From Chitinophaga flava (GTDB lineage: Bacteria > Bacteroidota > Bacteroidia > Chitinophagales > Chitinophagaceae), in the NCBI RefSeq assembly GCF_003308995.1, contig NZ_QFFJ01000001.1, forward strand, positions 2,170,001 to 2,234,000: 64,000 nucleotides of DNA. The letters are read 5' to 3'. The translations under genes and the position numbers were made by a program. The notes below the pieces were generated by a model, which saw nothing but the letters and a program-made list of their open reading frames with translations, made no database searches and was not told where the DNA came from. Below are positions 57,285-64,000 of the stretch, piece after piece (positions within the stretch are counted from its first letter, which is position 1; each line of letters begins with the position of its first letter).

Positions 57285-58562
57285 CTACTCGTACCGCAGC
57301 GCGATAATCGGATCCAGGCGGGACGCCTTATATGCAGGATAAATACCGGAGATAAGCCCTACAGCTGCACAAAGGCTCACGCCAATGAGTATCCACAGCC
57401 AAGGTATGATAAAGGAGGATTTCAGCAGGGCTGATACAATGTTGCCCAGCAACATACCCATAAACACCCCTATCAATCCACCCATCACACTGATGATGAT
57501 GGCTTCATACAGGAACTGTTTACGGATGGTGTGACTGGTAGCACCCAACGCCTTGGTAACGCCTATTTCGCGGGTTCTTTCGGCCACAGACACCAGCATG
57601 ATATTCATCAGACCGATAGCAGAGCCAAAGAGGGTCACAAATGCGATAACAACGGCAAACAGGTTTACTTTGCTAAGGCTGGAGAACAGCATCTCTGCGA
57701 TACTATCGCTTTTACTGATGAGGAAGTTATCTTCTTCGTTGAGATCAAGTTTACGGATGACACGGAAAAGACCGACTGCTTCCCCTTGTGCGGCTTCCAG
57801 CTGCCGGATATCTTTCACAGCCACGCCTACCTGATAGGAAGCATTGGGGTGGTTAAATATTCTTCGTGTATTGTTGACCGTAGTAATCACCACATTATCC
57901 GCGCTCATGAGGTTACTGCTACCTTTGCTTTGCAGTACGCCTATCACACGGTAGCGGATATCACCCACCCGGATGGTATTATTGACTACGTTTTTAAGCT
58001 TTTTGCCAAACAGTTTTTCTGCCACGTCTTTACCCAGGATGGCCACATTACGACCGGAAGAAACGTCCAATGCATTAAAATTACGGCCGTCCTCAATGGT
58101 ATAATTAGAGATATCAAGATAATTTTCATCTCCACCGATAACGTTTACATTGGGGTTGGTCTTTTTATCATCCTTATATACGGTGGTGATACCTGAAGCT
58201 CTGAAGTTAATGCTGACGATAGCGGGGAATGTATATCTTTCCTTGAACTGCACCGCTTCCTGATAGCTAATCGTTTTATTACTGTTGGACTTCCTTACTT
58301 TTTTGACATTTTTATTTCCTTTGGAAGCTTTAGCATCGTCATTTCCGATATGCACCTGCATATCCCTGTTGCGCAGGGAAAAGCTGTTAGCCCCCATACT
58401 GGCGAAGCTGCTGTAAATACTGTTTTTCATACTGTCGATGGCAGTGAGAATGCCGACGAGGACAGTAATACCTACCGCGATAATAGCAATGGTAAGGCCC
58501 GTGCGCAATTTGTTGCCACTCACGGAACGATAAGCAAGGGAAAATATATCTAAAAACCGCAT
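57285..58562 (-). CDS. MacB/FtsX-type ABC transporter permease
   Basis: A 425-residue inner-membrane protein with the MacB layout: an N-terminal span (RTGLTIAIIAVGITVLVGIL at about 21-40), a large periplasmic domain (about 45-290), and three C-terminal spans of the FtsX domain with TREIGVTKALGATSHTIRKQ near 332-351 and GVSLCAAVGLISGIYPAYKA. Such permeases do mechanotransmission for export of lipoproteins, peptides or macrolides rather than ordinary transport. No ATPase gene is adjacent in this window, so the partner is elsewhere. It is upstream of the GntP gene on the same strand. Confidence 0.88.
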   Translation of the reverse strand: MRFLDIFSLAYRSVSGNKLRTGLTIAIIAVGITVLVGILTAIDSMKNSIYSSFASMGANSFSLRNRDMQVHIGNDDAKASKGNKNVKKVRKSNSNKTISYQEAVQFKERYTFPAIVSINFRASGITTVYKDDKKTNPNVNVIGGDENYLDISNYTIEDGRNFNALDVSSGRNVAILGKDVAEKLFGKKLKNVVNNTIRVGDIRYRVIGVLQSKGSSNLMSADNVVITTVNNTRRIFNHPNASYQVGVAVKDIRQLEAAQGEAVGLFRVIRKLDLNEEDNFLISKSDSIAEMLFSSLSKVNLFAVVIAFVTLFGSAIGLMNIMLVSVAERTREIGVTKALGATSHTIRKQFLYEAIIISVMGGLIGVFMGMLLGNIVSALLKSSFIIPWLWILIGVSLCAAVGLISGIYPAYKASRLDPIIALRYE

Positions 58563-58665
58563 ATAATAAAGTTAAGGCAATTCAGGTGAAAAACTACGAA
58601 TTAGAGATTACGAATTACAAATGGTAAAATGGGGATTCAGGCGGGCTTAGATATATTTCAACTGA
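58563..58665. repeat. Intergenic spacer with TACGAATTA direct repeat
   Basis: Between the MacB-type gene and the nuo terminator. TACGAATTA occurs at 58595-58603 and again at 58609-58617. No gene or promoter is evident. Confidence 0.45.
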
Positions 58666-58708
58666 AAAGCGAAGACCGGAGGGGATTTACCACTCCGGTC
58701 TTCGCTTT
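58666..58708. terminator. Terminator closing the nuo operon
   Basis: A perfect 16-bp stem (58666-58681 with 58693-58708) with an 11-nt loop, AAAG and CTTT ends, 28 nt past the nuoN stop on the reverse strand. Confidence 0.9.
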
Positions 58709-58735
58709 ATTATATTATTCGTAACCGATTATTTA

Positions 58736-60109
58736 TTACAGGCAACCTATCAGCAGGTTGGGGAACAGTCCCAGTACCAGCACCAGGGCTACTGCCAGTA
58801 TCAGGGCTGCTTTAAAGCCATTGGACACTGGTTCTACCTCAGGATCACCTTGCTTGAAATACATGGCGATAATCACGCGGAAATAGTAGTATACGCTGAT
58901 AGCAGCACACAGTACCCCTACAATCACCAGCCAGAGGAGATGCCCATGCTGAATAGCTGCAGACAGTACGAAGTATTTCGCGAAGAAACCTGCAGTTACC
59001 GGGATACCGGCCAGAGAGAACAGGAATATTGTTACAGCCAGTGCCAGCAGCGGCTGCTTTCTGGCCAGACCGTTAAATCCTTCAAAAGTATAGTCTTTCA
59101 GCTTCATCAGCACAGCAAATACACCGATGGTGGCAATGCTGTAAGCTGCTGCATACAGTATGATACCCTGTGCGGCAAACTGGTTGATGGCAATCACCGC
59201 AAACAGCATAAAACCTGCCTGCGCGATAGAAGAGTATGCCAGCATACGTTTTACGCTCAGCTGGAACACCGCGCTGAAGTTACCAAGTATCAGGGTAGCG
59301 GCAGTAATAATTGACAGTATCAGTGTCCAGTGTTCACTGATGGCACCACCCGCAAAGCTCACATGGAACATACGGAGGAAAGCCACAAAACCACCGGCTT
59401 TCACCACTGTAGCCATAAAGGAAGTGAATACGGTAGGAGAACCGTCATACACGTCTGGTGTCCAGAAATGGAACGGAACGGCAGACACCTTGAAGGCCAG
59501 CGCAAAGGCCATCAGGATGATACCACACAATGCCAGCGGATGAACGCTGTCGGCGCCCAGGCCCAGCTCGGTGATATTAAAGGAACCGGCAGCACCGTAG
59601 ATCAGGGCAATACCCATCAACAGAATACCGGTTGAGAAAGAACCCATCAGGAAGTACTTCAGTGAAGCTTCATTGCTCTTCAGGTTTTTTCTATCGGTAC
59701 CCGCCAGCACATACTGTGGGATAGACATGATTTCTATCGCCAGGAACAGCATCAGCAGGTTGCTGAAAGTGGTGGCCAGGGAAATACCTGCCAGGATAAA
59801 GAATATCAGGGCAAAATAATCTGCCACATGCTCGCCCACTTTTTCAAACTCACTCCCGGACAACAGGAAATATAACAGGGTTGCACCTAAAGCCACTGCA
59901 TTAAACAACACACTGAACCTGGATACTTCGATCATACCATACATTGTATAGCTGCCCAGCTCCACTGAAGGAAACTGCGCCAGGTTAGCAATAAATGCTA
60001 TGATGATGGCCGCGATGGCAAAAAATTTAATATGCTGCTTATTGCGTACAAATAAACCGACAAACATCAGAACAACGCCCGATAAAGCAGTAGAAATTAG
60101 TGCATTCAT
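58736..60109 (-). CDS. nuoN: NADH-quinone oxidoreductase subunit N
   Basis: Antiporter-like membrane-arm subunit of respiratory complex I. The 457-residue chain is almost wholly hydrophobic with about fourteen spans. The conserved ion-path residues are in FLAIEIMSIPQYVLAG (glutamate in span 5), FKVSAVPFHFWTPDVYDGSP (lysine and histidine) and SVKRMLAYSSIAQAGFM (lysine). It is the last gene of the operon and is followed by a strong terminator. With nuoM and nuoL it forms the three-pump series. Confidence 0.95.
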   Translation of the reverse strand: MNALISTALSGVVLMFVGLFVRNKQHIKFFAIAAIIIAFIANLAQFPSVELGSYTMYGMIEVSRFSVLFNAVALGATLLYFLLSGSEFEKVGEHVADYFALIFFILAGISLATTFSNLLMLFLAIEIMSIPQYVLAGTDRKNLKSNEASLKYFLMGSFSTGILLMGIALIYGAAGSFNITELGLGADSVHPLALCGIILMAFALAFKVSAVPFHFWTPDVYDGSPTVFTSFMATVVKAGGFVAFLRMFHVSFAGGAISEHWTLILSIITAATLILGNFSAVFQLSVKRMLAYSSIAQAGFMLFAVIAINQFAAQGIILYAAAYSIATIGVFAVLMKLKDYTFEGFNGLARKQPLLALAVTIFLFSLAGIPVTAGFFAKYFVLSAAIQHGHLLWLVIVGVLCAAISVYYYFRVIIAMYFKQGDPEVEPVSNGFKAALILAVALVLVLGLFPNLLIGCL

Positions 60110-60151
60110 ATTGTTGCGTTACAAAACCCGTTTAAAATTGCTGATTTTGGA

Positions 60152-60207
60152 ATTTTGAGATTTAGTTATGTAAAATCCCTAAATCAATAAATCCGTAATC
60201 TCAAAAT
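60152..60207. repeat. Inverted repeat in the nuoN-nuoM gap
   Basis: ATTTTGAGATT (60152-60162) and its exact complement (60197-60207), 11 bp with a 34-nt loop, enclosing a second pairing GATTTAG/CTAAATC (60159-60165 with 60179-60185). The right arm reaches the end of nuoM. Confidence 0.5.
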
Positions 60208-61616
60208 ACCTTGCTTACCAGATCCAGCATAGGCTGAGGATAAACACCCAGCACAAAGATCATGATCACCACCAGGCTTAATGCCAGGGTTTCGCCGGGC
60301 TGTAAGTCTGTAGTGTTGTCTGTCAGGGTATTTCCTTCACCAAAAATCACTTTCTGAACCATATTCAACGTATAAACTGCTGCCAGGATGATACCCAGTC
60401 CGGCGAAAGCCATAAACCAGTGGTTGTACTGGAACAGGCCGCTGAACATCAGGAACTCACCGATAAATCCGTTGGTCAGCGGTAAGCCGATGTTCGCCAG
60501 GCTGATGATCACGAGGAAGATAGCCATACGTGGCGCCTTGCGGGCCATACCACCCAGCTGGTCCATATTTTTTACACCCAGACGGTTCTGGATTACTTCT
60601 ACGATGATCCACAGTCCGATAATGTTGATACCGTGGTTAAACATCTGCAGTAATACACCCTGTGTGCTTTGTTCGTTGTGTGCAAAAATAGCGGCACTCA
60701 TCAGGCCGATGTGCGCGATGGAGGAGTAAGCGATCAGTCGTTTCAGGTCGCTCTGTACGATAGCGATGCAGGAAGCGTAGATAATGCCGATGATAGACAG
60801 CACGATAGCTACGTCAGTCCACATGGCTGCACCTTGCGGTACTACCGGCATCAGCCAGCGCAGCAGACCGAAAAGACCCATTTTCACCATTACACCAGAC
60901 AGAATCATGGTCACCGGAGTAGGAGACTGATCGTAAGTGTCGGGCTGCCAGGTGTGGAAAGGAAATACCGGCATCTTGATGGCGAATGCCACAAAGAACA
61001 GCCAGAACAGCCATTTCTGATCACCCATGCTCAACTGCAGACTGGTAAAGGAAGTCCAGCTGAAAGAGTGGTCCGGGGTCTGGAAATACAGGTAGATAAT
61101 ACCTACCAGCATCAACAGCGAACCCAGGAAAGTATACACGAAGAATTTAAAGGTAACAGGTATACGTTTTTCGCCGCCCCACATAGAGCAAAGGAAATAT
61201 ACCGGTATCAGTGCCAGCTCCCAGAAAATATAAAACTGCAGCGCGTCGAAGGCAGTGAAAACGCCTATCAGACCGGCCTGCGATAACAACATCAATCCGT
61301 AAAAGCCGTTAGGCCTTTCGATATCGCGGTTGTAAATGGTGATGAAAACAAGGAGAAAAGCGATAGCTGTCAATAAACACAGCATCACGCCCATACCATC
61401 CAATCCTACCCTGAACTGACTTCCCAGTTGGGGAATCCAGCTGGCAACAAAAGAAAGTTTGTCGGGTGATGCATGAAAAGTGCACCCAGCTCCTATTGCT
61501 ATTGCCACCGACGCCAGGGATGCAATCATGCCCAGCACCTTCGGTCCGGACCCTTTCAGGCCAAATGCAATAAGGCCCGCTATGAAAGGAATCAATATTA
61601 ATAAAACTGTCAACAT
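60201..61616 (-). CDS. nuoM: NADH-quinone oxidoreductase subunit M
   Basis: Second antiporter-like subunit of complex I. The 471-residue chain has about fourteen spans. Key proton-path residues are in LQFYIFWELALIPVYFLCSM (glutamate of span 5), FAIKMPVFPFHTWQPDTYDQ (lysine, histidine) and QSDLKRLIAYSSIAHIGLMS (lysine). It sits between nuoN and nuoL in the operon. MrpD-type antiporters are similar but the order nuoK-L-M-N decides. Confidence 0.96.
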   Translation of the reverse strand: MLTVLLILIPFIAGLIAFGLKGSGPKVLGMIASLASVAIAIGAGCTFHASPDKLSFVASWIPQLGSQFRVGLDGMGVMLCLLTAIAFLLVFITIYNRDIERPNGFYGLMLLSQAGLIGVFTAFDALQFYIFWELALIPVYFLCSMWGGEKRIPVTFKFFVYTFLGSLLMLVGIIYLYFQTPDHSFSWTSFTSLQLSMGDQKWLFWLFFVAFAIKMPVFPFHTWQPDTYDQSPTPVTMILSGVMVKMGLFGLLRWLMPVVPQGAAMWTDVAIVLSIIGIIYASCIAIVQSDLKRLIAYSSIAHIGLMSAAIFAHNEQSTQGVLLQMFNHGINIIGLWIIVEVIQNRLGVKNMDQLGGMARKAPRMAIFLVIISLANIGLPLTNGFIGEFLMFSGLFQYNHWFMAFAGLGIILAAVYTLNMVQKVIFGEGNTLTDNTTDLQPGETLALSLVVIMIFVLGVYPQPMLDLVSKVF

Positions 61617-61649
61617 AATTTATCTGCGCTTGTAACTTCCGCTATTGGT

Positions 61650-63548
61650 TTATAATAAGAATCCGATCACAAATAATAAGATCATACCGATTACCATGGC
61701 AAAGATGTAGAAACCTACCTGTCCGTTCTGTATCAGGCGGATCTGCTGGCTGCCCCATTGTACGCTGCGGCCAACACCATTTACCAGTTTGTCGATACCT
61801 GCTTTTTCAACCGTATCACGGAAGAAACGGGAAAGCTCCATCAAAGGCTTTACGATGATAGCATCGTACAGCTCATCCACATACCATTTGTTTTCCAGTA
61901 CTTTAGCCAGACCCATGTTTTCTTTGCCGGTATCTTCATAAGCAGCAAATTTCTGACGGGCTATCAAGATAAAGCAGATCACCAGCACACTGCTCAGCCC
62001 CATCAGCATCCACTCCATGGAATGAGGCAGGTGATGTTCGGTTACAAACGGTGCAGAAGGCGCAAATACAGGTGACAGGTATTCTGCCAGCATGTTTTTG
62101 GTACCAAATACTTCCGGTAATCCTACATAACCACCGAAGATGGAGAGTACTGCCAGGATGATCAGAGGGATAGTGATGGCAGACGGACTTTCATGCAGAT
62201 GATGCTCCTGCTCATGTGTACCACGGAACTTTCCGGAGAAAGTGATGTAGTAGAGGCGGAACATATAGAAAGCGGTCATCAGTGCACCCAACAGGCCCAG
62301 TCCGTACAGGATCGGGTTGCTGGCATATGCATGCGCCAGTATTTCGTCTTTGGAGAAGAAACCGGAGAAACCAGGGATACCGGCAATTGCCAGGCAGCCT
62401 ACCAGGAAAGTCCAGTTGGTGGTGGGCATGTATTTTTTCAGACCACCCATTTTACGGATATCCTGTTCACCGCCCATAGCGTGGATAACAGAGCCGGAAC
62501 CAAGGAACAACAGGGCTTTAAAGAAAGCGTGTGTCATTACGTGGAATACGGCAGCAGAATACGCGCCTACGCCCAGTGCCAGGAACATATAACCCAGCTG
62601 GCTCACAGTAGAGTAGGCCAGCACTTTTTTGATGTCGTTTTGTTTCAGCGCGATAGAAGCTGCAAACAGTGCAGTAGCCAGACCAATGATAGCTACTATC
62701 GTCTGGATATGCGGTGCCAGCGTATAAATCACATTGCTGCGCGCAATCATGTATATACCGGCAGTCACCATGGTAGCCGCGTGGATCAGGGCTGATACCG
62801 GTGTAGGACCGGCCATCGCATCTGGCAACCAGGTATATAAAGGAATCTGAGCTGATTTACCCATTGCACCTACAAACAGCAGCATCGCAATAGCTGCAAT
62901 AGTAGGGTTGTTCATACCCAGTGGTGCCGCTTTGGCAAATACTTCAGGGAAAGTAACCGTGCCAAACTGCATGATCATGAAGAAGATACCGAGCAGGAAA
63001 CCGAGGTCACCAATGCGGTTCATCACGAATGCTTTTTTGGCAGCATTATTATAACTGGTGTTTTTAAACCAGAAACCAATCAACAAATAAGAGCACAAAC
63101 CAACACCTTCCCATCCGATGAACATCATCACATAGTTGGCGCCCAGTACCAGTATCAACATGGAAAACACGAAGAGGTTGAGATAAGCGAAATATCTCGC
63201 AAAACCTTCGTTGCTTTCATCATGCATGTAAGAAGTGGAGTAAATGTGGATGAGGGTACCCACACCGGTAATGATCAGCAGAAATAATGCACTCAGTTGA
63301 TCTACCTGGAATGCAAAGGGGATGTGCAGGCTGCCAACAGAGATAAAGTTAAACAGGTGTACCACCTGTGCCTGAAATCCCGGGGCTTTCACCTCAAAAA
63401 ATATCAATAAGCTTACCACAAAGGAAACGAGGACAGAGCCGCTTCCGATAAATCCTACCAGAGACTTGGATAAAAATCTGCGTCCCAACCCATTCACCAG
63501 GAAACCCAATAATGGTAAAAATGGTACCAGCCAAACTAGATTAATCAT
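61650..63548 (-). CDS. nuoL: NADH-quinone oxidoreductase subunit L
   Basis: Distal antiporter-like subunit of complex I. The 632-residue chain has about sixteen spans. Ion-path residues are in MMFIGWEGVGLCSYLLIGFW (glutamate), MGKSAQIPLYTWLPDAMAGP (lysine) and KQNDIKKVLAYSTVSQLGYM, with the NuoL-specific long amphipathic lateral helix and final span in the last 80 residues. It is 33 nt upstream of nuoM and follows nuoK by 53 nt. Confidence 0.96.
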   Translation of the reverse strand: MINLVWLVPFLPLLGFLVNGLGRRFLSKSLVGFIGSGSVLVSFVVSLLIFFEVKAPGFQAQVVHLFNFISVGSLHIPFAFQVDQLSALFLLIITGVGTLIHIYSTSYMHDESNEGFARYFAYLNLFVFSMLILVLGANYVMMFIGWEGVGLCSYLLIGFWFKNTSYNNAAKKAFVMNRIGDLGFLLGIFFMIMQFGTVTFPEVFAKAAPLGMNNPTIAAIAMLLFVGAMGKSAQIPLYTWLPDAMAGPTPVSALIHAATMVTAGIYMIARSNVIYTLAPHIQTIVAIIGLATALFAASIALKQNDIKKVLAYSTVSQLGYMFLALGVGAYSAAVFHVMTHAFFKALLFLGSGSVIHAMGGEQDIRKMGGLKKYMPTTNWTFLVGCLAIAGIPGFSGFFSKDEILAHAYASNPILYGLGLLGALMTAFYMFRLYYITFSGKFRGTHEQEHHLHESPSAITIPLIILAVLSIFGGYVGLPEVFGTKNMLAEYLSPVFAPSAPFVTEHHLPHSMEWMLMGLSSVLVICFILIARQKFAAYEDTGKENMGLAKVLENKWYVDELYDAIIVKPLMELSRFFRDTVEKAGIDKLVNGVGRSVQWGSQQIRLIQNGQVGFYIFAMVIGMILLFVIGFLL

Positions 63549-63576
63549 TTATCAATTCTATTTACGACGTCGAAAC

Positions 63577-63607
63577 AATTAATAATTAAGAGGATGAATT
63601 ATTAATT
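63577..63607. repeat. Inverted repeat in the nuoL-nuoK gap
   Basis: AATTAATAATT (63577-63587) and its exact complement (63597-63607), 11 bp with a 9-nt loop. The left arm plus loop (AATTAATAATTAAGAGGA) closely resembles AATTAATAATGAGAGGA ahead of ftsZ. Confidence 0.55.
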
Positions 63608-63919
63608 TTTCAGCCTGTTAAGAATGTTTATATCTACTGAATGTGTATTTCTGTAGACCATTGTAATGATAGCCAGGCCTACTGCCACTTCCGCAGCTGC
63701 CACCACCATAATAAAGAATACAAACAATTGCGCTGATCCGGCATCTACTCTTCCTGCGTCTGCCCACATTTTGGAGAAAGACACCAGCAACAGGTTTACC
63801 GCATTGAGCATCAGCTCTATGCACATGAAGATGATGATCGCATTACGACGCATCAATACACCCATCACACCAATACAGAACAGGGCGATACTCAGGAATA
63901 TGTAATATTGAACAGGCAT
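63602..63919 (-). CDS. nuoK: NADH-quinone oxidoreductase subunit K
   Basis: Small membrane-arm subunit of complex I with three spans in 105 residues. Two membrane glutamates of the proton path are present: in IFMCIELMLNAVNLLLVSF and in VVAAAEVAVGLAIITMVYR. The final residues are polar (HSVDINILNRLKN). It follows nuoJ, of which only the last codons lie in the window, and precedes nuoL, the standard order. Confidence 0.96.
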   Translation of the reverse strand: MPVQYYIFLSIALFCIGVMGVLMRRNAIIIFMCIELMLNAVNLLLVSFSKMWADAGRVDAGSAQLFVFFIMVVAAAEVAVGLAIITMVYRNTHSVDINILNRLKN

Positions 63920-63969
63920 AATAAAAAATTAGGAATTACGAATAGCGGGCCTGTAAAGCCCGTGTAGTA

Positions 63970-64000
63970 TTAGTCTTTTTTACCAATAACAACTGCGCCT
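63970..64000 (-). CDS. nuoJ: NADH-quinone oxidoreductase subunit J, last codons only
   Basis: Only nine codons and the stop (63970-63972) are inside the window; the reverse strand reads GAVVIGKKD and then TAA. The sequence and place directly upstream of nuoK fit the C-terminal end of NuoJ, which in this phylum ends in a similar G-A-V-x-x-G-K-K stretch. Nothing else can be said from this piece. Confidence 0.6.
   Translation of the reverse strand, partial: GAVVIGKKD

Noticed and set aside
1..64000. CRISPR arrays, tRNA or rRNA genes, insertion sequences, prophage
   Set aside because: No regularly spaced repeats with unique spacers, no cloverleaf or rRNA sequence and no transposase or integrase motifs were seen. 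The repeats found are single palindromes or short direct repeats.

Overview
The window is chromosomal core DNA of a Bacteroidota bacterium, most likely a member of the Chitinophagaceae (Chitinophaga-like). This rests on family-level features: several promoters of the Bacteroidota form TAnnTTTG, a type IX secretion C-terminal sorting domain, the bamD-rpoZ-coaBC-DUF4835 gene order, an OmpA protein with thrombospondin type 3 repeats, and a division cluster lacking murF. No species call is possible without a search. No rRNA, tRNA, CRISPR array, prophage or insertion sequence was recognised.

Layout. 1-3071: the start of fabD, a pterin pair (folE and a 6-pyruvoyl-tetrahydropterin synthase homologue), and the futalosine menaquinone genes mqnB-mqnD. 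3145-9662: photolyase, a class IV aminotransferase, a tail-fibre-like secreted protein, the CoA-transferase pair scoAB, a DUF4296 lipoprotein and a DUF4835 protein. 9643-12099, reverse strand: bamD-rpoZ-coaBC, running on into DUF4835. 12549-29218: a complete-looking dcw cluster (mraZ, rsmH, ftsL, ftsI, murE, mraY, murD, ftsW, murG, murC, ftsQ, ftsA, ftsZ), preceded by a clear MraZ-box array and closed by a strong terminator. 29307-40796: a GH123-type glycosidase, Kup potassium transporter, OmpA-family protein, polyprenyl diphosphate synthase, RecJ, a lipoprotein esterase and HtpG.

41062-54724, forward strand: a large type IX-secreted nuclease-like protein, the rpsF-rpsR-rplI operon, a small toxin-antitoxin-like cluster, lipoproteins including a recent tandem duplicate, a rhomboid protease, a GH20 hexosaminidase, and an RclA-like flavoprotein with a DUF302 protein. 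54763-58562, reverse: a fold III PLP enzyme of the D-threonine aldolase/D-serine dehydratase family, a GntP-family permease and a MacB/FtsX-type permease. 58736-64000, reverse: respiratory complex I genes nuoN, nuoM, nuoL, nuoK and the last codons of nuoJ.

How the parts relate: mqnB, mqnD, the polyprenyl synthase and nuoJ-N all bear on menaquinone-based respiration. The dcw cluster supplies lipid II synthesis and the septal machinery. The accessory character lies mainly in 41-58 kb. The least explained signals are several long near-perfect hairpins of about 55-100 nt filling gaps between core genes, the small toxin-antitoxin cluster, the duplicated lipoproteins, and the D-amino-acid-type enzyme next to a GntP transporter. 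I found no convincing large undescribed multi-gene system.
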